Below, in pieces: positions 1 to 5,572 of a stretch of DNA of 8,713 bases. This DNA comes from Clostridia bacterium. GTDB lineage: Bacteria; Bacillota; Clostridia; Oscillospirales; Butyricicoccaceae. Made by a program: the position numbers and the translations under genes. Every line of letters starts with the position of its first letter. Position 1 is the first letter of the stretch. The notes beneath the pieces were generated by a model. That model was given only the letters and a program-made list of their open reading frames with translations, had not been told where the DNA came from and did no database searches. The DNA lies in assembly GCA_017552495.1 (NCBI GenBank), contig JAFZPW010000107.1, positions 1 through 8,713 of the forward strand. The letters are read 5' to 3'.

Positions 1-12
1 GGGGCCCCACCC

Positions 13-29
13 TGGGACAAATTGTCTCA
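13..29. promoter_or_regulatory. Pseudo-palindrome upstream of the LuxR-type gene, possible operator or remnant of an upstream unit
   Basis: TGGGACAAATTGTCTCA is an 8+1+8 inverted repeat in which seven base pairs are Watson-Crick and one is G-T, with a single central A at position 21. A one-base loop makes it unsuitable as an RNA hairpin, so a dimeric protein site on DNA is more likely. It lies about 155 bp before the ATG of the regulator gene. It could belong to the regulator promoter or to whatever precedes the window. No binding protein can be named from the sequence. Confidence 0.3.
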
Positions 30-69
30 AAGACCGCACGCTTTGCGGCTGCTTGATTGCTCTGCCGCA

Positions 70-106
70 TTGGTGATGCGTTGGTGTATGAATGATAAAA
101 TATAAA
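70..106 (+). promoter_or_regulatory. Candidate promoter region of the membrane LuxR gene
   Basis: TTGGTG occurs at 70-75 and again at 81-86, exactly 11 bp apart. It is followed by an AT-rich stretch (TGATAA at 93-98, TATAAA at 101-106) in otherwise GC-rich surroundings. TTGGTG at 70-75 with a 17-bp spacer to TGATAA at 93-98 gives a weak sigma-70-like promoter. The ATG lies at 186, so the leader would be about 75-85 nt. Neither hexamer is a good consensus match, so the exact -35/-10 assignment is uncertain. The two TTGGTG copies one helical turn apart could instead be an activator site. Confidence 0.25.
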
Positions 107-185
107 AATCAAGTTGGAAATCCCGCGCTGCAGGCGCTGGCGCATGCCGGGCGAAGCAAAGAGTTTGAGAGGGGAGGGAGCCGGA

Positions 186-1574
186 ATGCGGACAATTTTC
201 TGGAAGGCGCTTTCCAGAAATTTGAATGTATCATGGACGATCGGCGTATTTTTGTTCCAGATCTTCTCGACCGAGGTGTATGCGTACAGATTGTGGGAAA
301 AGCAGTTTGCGCCGTCGGAATATCCAACGGCGCTCTGCGTCGGCTTGATGGCGCTCTCTGTCGGCGCGGTTGTGCTGATGCTGCTTCGCAGACCGCTGGA
401 GGACAGGCGATATGCCGCGCCGATGCGGCTGGCCGGAATCTTTCTGTATCTTCTGGCGCTTTTTTGGATGGCTTCTACTTCCGTTCCGGTCGTTTTTCTG
501 CTGGCGCGATGCGCAAACGGGATCGTTATGGGTTATTGGTTTGGCGCGGTGTGCGAAAAGCTGCTGCTTTCAAAGAGTTTTGACCGTTATTTGGGTCTGA
601 TGATCGGCGGCGGGCTTTTTCTCTTTTTTGCGGGACTGATGCTGGCCGGCCGGTTTTTTTCCGTTGGGACTTCTCTGGTGATGGGATTTTGCTTCCTGGT
701 GTATCTTTGCTTCCGGCAGCCGATCGAGCAGCTCCCCGCCGTTTCACTTTATCCGCGGGAAGATTTGCGGGAAATTCGCCGGTACGATGTTTTAGGGCAT
801 ACCGTGTTGTTTTTCCTGCTTTTGCTCAGCAATTGCCTGTTTTTTGTCTGGTGCGCAAAAAACCGATGGGACTATTGCTCCGCTGCGACCTGCTGGATTT
901 GGTATGCCGCTTTCGGAGCCGGGATGCTGGCGGGCGGCGCCCTGCGGGACAGACTGACGCGCCTGTTTCCGCTGTTGGTGCCGCTGGCAGTGGGATTTTT
1001 GCCCTTTGCGGCTCTTTTGATTTATGCCGACGGGCCTGCGGGAATATGGGGAATGTTCGGAATGATGGGGAGTCTGGGCATGAGCCTTTGCTGCTTTTTT
1101 TGCGATGGCATAGAGCTGGCGGCGCTGCACGGAATCCATACAACAAGACAAGCCGTGCGCCTGTGCGCGGTTCTGATCCTTCCCGGACTCTGCGTGGGAC
1201 TGGCGTTTTTTCTGACAGAGCGGATGAGCAGCCTGGCGGTGCTTGCGGTGTATGTGCTTGCGGAAACGATGTTTCTTCTGCTGTGGTTTGGGTACTTGCT
1301 GCTGAAGGGCGGCAACGAAGAAAAGCCGCCGATGCCCTTTGATATCCGGCTTTCCGCCTTTTGCGAGGAATACGCGCTTTCTCCGCGGGAGGGAGAGGTG
1401 CTGGAGATTGTGCTTTCCAGCACGAAAAATATGCGGGACTTGGCAGAATGTCTGTTCATTTCTTCCCGTACATTGGAAAAGCATATGGCAAATATTTATA
1501 AAAAAACATCCGCAAAAAACAGGTCGGATCTGGTGCGTATGTTTTATGCCGAGGAAATGACCGGAGCCGGCTGA
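186..1574 (+). CDS. Membrane-tethered LuxR-family transcriptional regulator (about 12 TM segments plus C-terminal HTH)
   Basis: A 462-aa protein in two parts. Residues about 15 to 380 are strongly hydrophobic and break into roughly 12 membrane segments (for example 50-67, 80-98, 134-154, 202-224, 231-253), laid out like a small MFS-type bundle. Residues 398-453 are a LuxR/GerE helix-turn-helix: LSPREGEVLEIV opens the domain and SSRTLEKHMANIYKKT (426-441) is the recognition-helix region. The protein should sit in the membrane with its DNA-binding domain in the cytoplasm. Transmembrane LuxR regulators of this shape are known from gut Actinomycetota such as Eggerthella, where some respond to small-molecule substrates. 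An in-frame ATG lies at 114, but 186 is preferred because GGAGGG at 173-178 sits 7 nt before it and the extra 24 residues are basic and unlike the family. No receiver, PAS or ATPase domain is present, so this is not a response regulator. Its ligand and target are unknown. The opp operon downstream is a candidate target by position only. Confidence 0.85.
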   Translation: MRTIFWKALSRNLNVSWTIGVFLFQIFSTEVYAYRLWEKQFAPSEYPTALCVGLMALSVGAVVLMLLRRPLEDRRYAAPMRLAGIFLYLLALFWMASTSVPVVFLLARCANGIVMGYWFGAVCEKLLLSKSFDRYLGLMIGGGLFLFFAGLMLAGRFFSVGTSLVMGFCFLVYLCFRQPIEQLPAVSLYPREDLREIRRYDVLGHTVLFFLLLLSNCLFFVWCAKNRWDYCSAATCWIWYAAFGAGMLAGGALRDRLTRLFPLLVPLAVGFLPFAALLIYADGPAGIWGMFGMMGSLGMSLCCFFCDGIELAALHGIHTTRQAVRLCAVLILPGLCVGLAFFLTERMSSLAVLAVYVLAETMFLLLWFGYLLLKGGNEEKPPMPFDIRLSAFCEEYALSPREGEVLEIVLSSTKNMRDLAECLFISSRTLEKHMANIYKKTSAKNRSDLVRMFYAEEMTGAG

Positions 1575-1673
1575 CCCGCGAATCGACAGTTCTCCGTGGA
1601 CGCAGCGCCTGTTGTGCCGGTTGCGGCCGATGTTCCGGCTGTTCTTCCCTGCTGCCCATTTGTTTTAACTTTG

Positions 1674-1730
1674 GCGGCCGTTATTTGTGAAATACGTAGG
1701 AATACGTAGCAAATGACGGCTGCTTTTTCT
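1674..1730 (+). terminator. Rho-independent terminator of the LuxR-type gene
   Basis: A 14-bp stem pairs 1674-1687 (GCGGCCGTTATTTG) with 1710-1723 (CAAATGACGGCTGC), with two G-U pairs and no mismatches, followed directly by TTTTT at 1724-1728. Inside it, TACGTA at 1693-1698 and TACGTA at 1703-1708 form a second 6-bp stem closed by GGAA, a GNRA-type tetraloop. The T-run lies on the + side only, so it should stop transcription coming from the regulator gene. It separates that gene from opp as a transcription unit. Confidence 0.85.
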
Positions 1731-1732
1731 GA

Positions 1733-1754
1733 CAATGGGGGTCTTTTCCCATTG
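1733..1754. promoter_or_regulatory. Inverted repeat just after the terminator, possible operator of opp
   Basis: CAATGGG at 1733-1739 and CCCATTG at 1748-1754 are perfect 7-bp inverted repeats around an 8-nt centre. In RNA two more G-U pairs could close the loop to four nucleotides. No T-run follows, so it is not a second terminator. A site of this form between a regulator gene and its neighbour operon could bind a dimeric regulator, but nothing in the sequence shows which one. Confidence 0.4.
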
Positions 1755-1865
1755 CACCGCTGTGTGGCCGGGGAAATAATGGATGTAACTTCGGCGGTTG
1801 CTTTAAAACGAAAAAGAGGTGATGTGGTAATAGGGAAACAGGTTCTTTGCGATACAACCGCGCAT

Positions 1866-1877
1866 ATTTTCGAAAAT
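1866..1877. promoter_or_regulatory. Perfect 12-bp palindrome in the oppA leader
   Basis: ATTTTCGAAAAT is a perfect palindrome located 49 bp upstream of the oppA start codon. With no loop it would act as a DNA site rather than an RNA hairpin. It overlaps the weak candidate -10 (TATTTT at 1865-1870), a position typical of repressor operators. The call as an operator is inference. A chance AT-rich palindrome is possible. Confidence 0.35.
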
Positions 1878-1912
1878 GGCCAAAAACCGAGGGGAAATTC
1901 TGATGAAATGTT

Positions 1913-1919
1913 AGGAGGG
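1913..1919 (+). promoter_or_regulatory. Ribosome binding site that decides the oppA start
   Basis: AGGAGGG is a near-perfect Shine-Dalgarno sequence. The nearest ATG (1924-1926) is in the wrong frame and reads ATG TGT TGA, stopping after two codons. In the oppA frame the usable starts are GTG at 1926 (6-nt spacing) and TTG at 1929 (9-nt spacing). The in-frame ATG at 1908 lies upstream of this site and is therefore unlikely to be used. Confidence 0.7.
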
Positions 1920-1925
1920 TTTCAT

Positions 1926-3545
1926 GTGTTGAAAAGAGCAAGTTCTTTGATTATGGCGGGTTTGCTGCTGCTGACAATGGCGGCCTGCGGCTCGAATCCG
2001 GTCCAAGCCGACAAGGTGTTTGCGAATTATGGAATTGAGACAGAACTTTCTTCCATGGATGCGCAGGTCGTTACGGACGGCACTTCGTTTACCATTATTG
2101 AGAATACGACAGAGGGCTTGACCCAGTTTGATAAAAACAGCGTCATCGTTCCCGCCATCGCCGAAAGCTGGGAAATCAGTGAGGACGGAATGACCTACAC
2201 GTTCCACCTCCGAAAAGACGCCAAGTGGTCCAACGGAACGCCCGTCACCGCCAACGATTTTATTTTTGCATGGAAGCGGCTGGCCGATCCCGCAACCGCG
2301 TCGGATTATCAGTTCTTCATCACCGATGTTTCCGGCATTCGAAACGCCAACGCCATTGCGGCGGGCACAGCCGCGCTGGACAGCCTGGGAGCCGAGGCGC
2401 CGGACGAGCATACGCTGGTGGTTTATCTGGAACGGCCCGTCCCCTATTTCCTGTCGCTTGTGCTGTTTCCTCCCATGTTCCCCGTGAACGAGGAGTTTTA
2501 TAACTCGGTAAAGGAGCTTTACGGACAGAGCAAGGATGCGACGCTTGCCAACGGGCCGTTTATGCTTACTTATTGGGAACAGGGCGGCACGCAGATCACG
2601 GTGGAACGCAATCCGGAGTATTATGCCAAGGACGAGGTCACCATCGACGGCGTGAATTTCGTTGTGGTGAAGGACGCGCAATCGGCGCTTTTGGCATATC
2701 GGAACGGAGATATCGACAAATTCACTTTGACCGGAGAACTGGTGGAGCAATTTGAAAACGACCCGGAATTCTCCATTGTGGACGGCAGCTACCTTTGGTA
2801 TATCCTCGTAAATCATAAAGAAGCGCATCTGGATAATGCCGAACTTCGTCTGGCGCTGGCGACGGCCTATGACAAGCAGGCGATCTGCAGCGGCATTTTG
2901 AAGGACGGCAGCGTTCCCGCCGACTATTTCGTTCCCACAAAACTGGCGACCGGGCCCGACGGAAAGGATTTCCGGGAGACTTCGCCCGTTTATCTCGAAT
3001 ACAATCCCGCTTCCGCGCTGGCGCATTGGGAGAAAGCAAAGAAAGAGCTTGCCATCGACAGCCTGGAGATTTCTCTGATCGTGGAAGATACGGAATCGGC
3101 AATCGCTGTGGCGACCTTTATCCAGGATGCCATTCAAAAGAATCTGCCCGGCATCACCGTCAAACTGGAAACCATGTCCAAAAAAGCCAGACTGCAGCGG
3201 CAGAGCGACAAAGATTATCAGTTGTCCCTGACCCGTTGGGGGCCTGATTATTCCGACCCCATGACCTATCTGGAACAGTTCAAGACGAACACCACGAGCA
3301 TCGGTTGGGATAATGCGCGTTATGATGCGCTGGTAGATGAGGTTACCTTTGGCCGGACTGCCCTGGAACCCGTTGCCCGATGGGAGATGATGAAGGAGAT
3401 CGAGAAGGAGCTTCTTCAGAATGCCGATATCATGCCGGTGTATCAGAAGAATAACGCCGTCTTGCAAAAGAAGAATCTGACCGGCATCGAAGAGCATATG
3501 ACAATCGGAAACCTGTTCAAGCACGCCGTAAAAACGACAGACTGA
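1926..3545 (+). CDS. oppA: Oligopeptide ABC transporter substrate-binding lipoprotein (OppA type, SBP family 5)
   Basis: A 539-aa receptor, a normal length for OppA, that captures peptides outside the membrane and delivers them to OppBC. Residues 1-20 form a lipoprotein signal: basic start, hydrophobic core, and a lipobox ending TMAAC with Cys21 as the lipidation site. Family 5 landmarks follow: AESWE at 79-83 and YTFHLRKDAKWSNGTPVTAN from 91 to 110. Further on, the RWGPDYSDP motif at 437-445 places Asp441 at the position that, in enteric OppA, binds the peptide N-terminal amine. That residue favours peptide over sugar or nickel as substrate. The start is taken as GTG 1926, with TTG 1929 the close alternative; both follow the AGGAGGG site. 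The gene heads a five-gene operon. A hairpin after its stop may keep its mRNA more abundant than that of the permease genes, matching the usual excess of binding protein. The length and charge preference of the peptides cannot be read from sequence. DppE-like dipeptide binding or signal-peptide uptake remain possible. Confidence 0.93.
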   Translation: MLKRASSLIMAGLLLLTMAACGSNPVQADKVFANYGIETELSSMDAQVVTDGTSFTIIENTTEGLTQFDKNSVIVPAIAESWEISEDGMTYTFHLRKDAKWSNGTPVTANDFIFAWKRLADPATASDYQFFITDVSGIRNANAIAAGTAALDSLGAEAPDEHTLVVYLERPVPYFLSLVLFPPMFPVNEEFYNSVKELYGQSKDATLANGPFMLTYWEQGGTQITVERNPEYYAKDEVTIDGVNFVVVKDAQSALLAYRNGDIDKFTLTGELVEQFENDPEFSIVDGSYLWYILVNHKEAHLDNAELRLALATAYDKQAICSGILKDGSVPADYFVPTKLATGPDGKDFRETSPVYLEYNPASALAHWEKAKKELAIDSLEISLIVEDTESAIAVATFIQDAIQKNLPGITVKLETMSKKARLQRQSDKDYQLSLTRWGPDYSDPMTYLEQFKTNTTSIGWDNARYDALVDEVTFGRTALEPVARWEMMKEIEKELLQNADIMPVYQKNNAVLQKKNLTGIEEHMTIGNLFKHAVKTTD

Positions 3546-3555
3546 GTATCATGCG

Positions 3556-3590
3556 GAAGCTCCGTCTGCTGCCAAAGCAGGCGGAGCTTC
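3556..3590 (+). repeat. Strong intergenic hairpin between oppA and oppB
   Basis: GAAGCTCCGTCTGCT (3556-3570) pairs with AGCAGGCGGAGCTTC (3576-3590) over 15 bp with one G-U pair and a 5-nt loop, GCCAA. It starts 10 nt after the oppA stop and ends 23 nt before the oppB ATG. The following sequence, TCGCTACGG, has no U-tract, so it is not a canonical terminator. In binding-protein operons such hairpins commonly protect the upstream mRNA from 3' exonuclease and let some transcription continue. That role is inferred here. Confidence 0.75.
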
Positions 3591-3613
3591 TCGCTACGGA
3601 AGAGAGGTGCCAG

Positions 3614-4558
3614 ATGAGCCGATATATTTTGAAGCGCTTGATCCTTGCGGTACTTACACTGCTGGTCATCGTATTTGTCCTGTTTCTGATGCTGCAATAT
3701 ATGCCCGGATCTCCCTTTAATGACGAAAAACTGAACGCCGAGCAGGTGGCGGCGCTGAAGAGCAAATACGGCCTGGATCAGCCGGTCTACATCCGCTTTT
3801 TTAAATATGTGAGCCATATGGTTCGCGGAGACTTCGGACTGTCCTACAATATTCAGAAAAATGTCCCGATATCCAGTATGATTCGGGGGCGTCTGCCGGT
3901 GTCGATTCGTCTGGGGGCGCAGGCCGTGCTGCTTGGCACGCTGCTGGGGCTGGTGTTGGGCGTGATGGCGGCGCTTTGGCATAACACATTTGTGGATACG
4001 CTGTGTACGATTGTCTCGGTGGTTGGGGTAAGCGTGCCGTCCTTTGTGTTTGCGTTCTTTTTGCTGTATAATCTGGGCTTCAAGGCGGGACTGTTCCCTA
4101 TTCTGTATAAGGTAACGCTTCCGGTTTCGTCCACCGTCCTTCCCACGCTGGCGCTGAGCATGTTCCCACTGGCGCAGATCGCCCGCTTTTCGCGGACGGA
4201 AATGCTGGAGGTGCTGGGAAGCGATTATATGCTTTTTGCCGAGAGCAAAGGGTTGACCAGTTTCCGTCTGCATGCCGTTCATGCGCTGCGGAATGTGCTG
4301 ATCCCGATTATTACGGTATTGGCTCCGCTGATCGTCAGCCTTATGACCGGCAGTATGGTCATTGAAAAGATCTTTTCTGTTCCGGGCGTGGGAAGTCTGC
4401 TGGTAACAGCCATTCAATCCAACGATTATAACGTGGTCGTCAGTCTGACGTTTATCTATTGCGTCATGTATATTGGGATCATGCTCGTTGTGGATATGCT
4501 TTACGGTGTGATTGATCCCCGGATTCGATTGACAAAGGAGAACAGCCATGAAGGATGA
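3614..4558 (+). CDS. oppB: Oligopeptide ABC transporter permease OppB
   Basis: A 314-aa inner-membrane subunit, close to the usual 306-320, that forms half of the peptide channel with OppC. The N-terminus, MSRYILKRL then a membrane segment and MPGSPF at 30-35, matches the OppB/DppB signature. Six membrane segments can be seen, for example 8-28, 100-122, 134-152, 174-194 and 276-299. The cytoplasmic EAA loop that docks on the ATPases spans about 203-231, with AESKG at 209-213. The C-terminus, VIDPRIR, is typical of the family. An in-frame ATG at 3551 would add 21 residues, but those lie inside the intergenic hairpin and read as its translation. ATG 3614 has GAGAGG 6 nt upstream and gives the family's N-terminus. 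The last 11 nt overlap oppC, which suggests translational coupling. Confidence 0.94.
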   Translation: MSRYILKRLILAVLTLLVIVFVLFLMLQYMPGSPFNDEKLNAEQVAALKSKYGLDQPVYIRFFKYVSHMVRGDFGLSYNIQKNVPISSMIRGRLPVSIRLGAQAVLLGTLLGLVLGVMAALWHNTFVDTLCTIVSVVGVSVPSFVFAFFLLYNLGFKAGLFPILYKVTLPVSSTVLPTLALSMFPLAQIARFSRTEMLEVLGSDYMLFAESKGLTSFRLHAVHALRNVLIPIITVLAPLIVSLMTGSMVIEKIFSVPGVGSLLVTAIQSNDYNVVVSLTFIYCVMYIGIMLVVDMLYGVIDPRIRLTKENSHEG

Positions 4559-5561
4559 GATCAAAATCGAGACGGGGCGGGAATTTGAACTGGTGGGCAT
4601 ACGAGCCGATATGCACATCGACAAAAACTATGCCAGCCAATCGTTTTGGAAGGATGTTGTCGTTCGATTCACCCGAAACAAGGGATCTGTTTTCGGCATG
4701 ATGATGATTCTGCTGATTCTGATTTTGGCCATCGTCGGCCCCACCATGAATGGGTATACGTATGACAATGTCAATCTGGATCATCAAAATCTCGCGCCCC
4801 GCGTAAAGTGGCTCAGTCATTTTTCCATTTTCGACGGAGCGGAAAAAGGCGTTGACCGGTATGCCGCATTGGGCCTTTCGGACACCTATTACTGGTTTGG
4901 AACCGACACATTGGGGCGGGATCTTTGGACCCGCACTTGGGAAGGAACGCGGATTTCGCTGTTTATTGCGTTTGTCGCCGTTGTCATCGATATGGTGATC
5001 GGCGTCAGTTACGGTCTTGTTTCCGGTTACTTTGGCGGCGCCGTGGACAGCTTCATGCAGCGCATCGTGGAGATCCTTAACGGCATTCCCACCTTGATTA
5101 CGGTGACGCTGCTCATGCTGGTGATGGAGCCGGGGCTGAAATCCATTATTCTGGCGCTGATGCTCACAGGCTGGATCGGCATGAGCCGTGTTGCAAGAGC
5201 GCAGGTGTTGAAACTCAAAGAACAGGAATATGTTTTGGCGGCGCGCACGCTGGGCATCGGGCATATTGACCTGATTGCAAAAGAGATTCTGCCAAATATA
5301 TTCGGACAGTTGATTACCATGTCCATGTTCTCCATTCCCAGCGCGATTTTTTCCGAGGCCTTCCTTTCTTTTGTGGGACTGGGGGTTCCTACGCCCATGG
5401 CATCTCTTGGCTCGCTGATTAACGACGGTTATAAATCGTTTCTTACGCATCCGTATATGCTGGTGTTTCCCACGGTAGTGCTGGCGCTGCTGATGCTGAG
5501 TTTTAATCTTATGGCCGATGGACTGCGGGATGCTTTTGACCCGAAAATGCAGGAACTGTGA
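4548..5561 (+). CDS. oppC: Oligopeptide ABC transporter permease OppC
   Basis: A 337-aa second channel subunit. A cytoplasmic N-terminal stretch of about 45 residues precedes the first membrane segment (47-66). FGTDTLGRDLWTR at 117-129 is the diagnostic OppC/DppC motif. The EAA loop spans about 228-251 (LAARTLG and ILPN) and the C-terminus GLRDAFDP is typical. The segment between the first membrane helix and FGTD (about 67-116, including LAPR and FDGAEKGVDRY) is longer than in enteric OppC. From memory, a similar insertion is normal in Gram-positive Opp and Ami permeases, and it supports a Bacillota-type origin. ATG 4548 has AAAGGAG 7 nt upstream and lies inside the end of oppB. oppD starts 11 nt after the stop. 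Confidence 0.94.
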   Translation: MKDEIKIETGREFELVGIRADMHIDKNYASQSFWKDVVVRFTRNKGSVFGMMMILLILILAIVGPTMNGYTYDNVNLDHQNLAPRVKWLSHFSIFDGAEKGVDRYAALGLSDTYYWFGTDTLGRDLWTRTWEGTRISLFIAFVAVVIDMVIGVSYGLVSGYFGGAVDSFMQRIVEILNGIPTLITVTLLMLVMEPGLKSIILALMLTGWIGMSRVARAQVLKLKEQEYVLAARTLGIGHIDLIAKEILPNIFGQLITMSMFSIPSAIFSEAFLSFVGLGVPTPMASLGSLINDGYKSFLTHPYMLVFPTVVLALLMLSFNLMADGLRDAFDPKMQEL

Positions 5562-5572
5562 GGGGTGGCGGT

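Larger units (their letters stand above)
1575..1925. other. Intergenic region between the regulator gene and opp: 3' UTR, terminator, opp leader
   Basis: About 350 bp with no convincing gene. The first 100 bp are an unremarkable 3' UTR. An intrinsic terminator follows at 1674-1730, then an inverted repeat at 1733-1754, a 12-bp palindrome at 1866-1877 and the oppA ribosome binding site at 1913-1919. The reading frame of oppA stays open upstream to 1713, but that stretch overlaps the terminator and encodes nothing resembling a signal peptide, so it is taken as non-coding. I found no strong -35/-10 pair. TTCTTT at 1843-1848 with a 16-bp spacer to TATTTT at 1865-1870 is a weak possibility that would place the palindrome over the -10. 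No riboswitch or T-box landmark was recognised. Confidence 0.6.

Noticed and set aside
689..1342. A 217-codon + strand frame inside the regulator gene
   Set aside because: Out of frame with a protein that shows clear membrane segments and a helix-turn-helix; its Arg/Gly/Ala/Cys-rich product looks like a frame-shifted reading.
1713..1925. N-terminal extension of the oppA frame by 71 residues
   Set aside because: It would begin inside the upstream terminator, place the lipoprotein signal in mid-protein and ignore the AGGAGGG site at 1913-1919.
1911..3524. A 537-codon open frame on the minus strand opposite oppA
   Set aside because: It mirrors the oppA codons, has no recognisable domain and begins at the oppA ribosome binding site region. 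Its length follows from the codon bias of oppA.
3551..3613. N-terminal extension of oppB from ATG 3551
   Set aside because: The 21 added residues are a translation of the intergenic hairpin. The family N-terminus starts at 3614, which has its own ribosome binding site.
3443..4624. A 393-codon minus-strand frame opposite oppB
   Set aside because: Same polar, His/Gln/Arg-rich composition as other antisense frames of membrane proteins, and it spans the oppA-oppB junction. No domain is visible.
4479..5450. A 323-codon minus-strand frame opposite oppC
   Set aside because: Antisense shadow of a clear permease gene, with no family features of its own.
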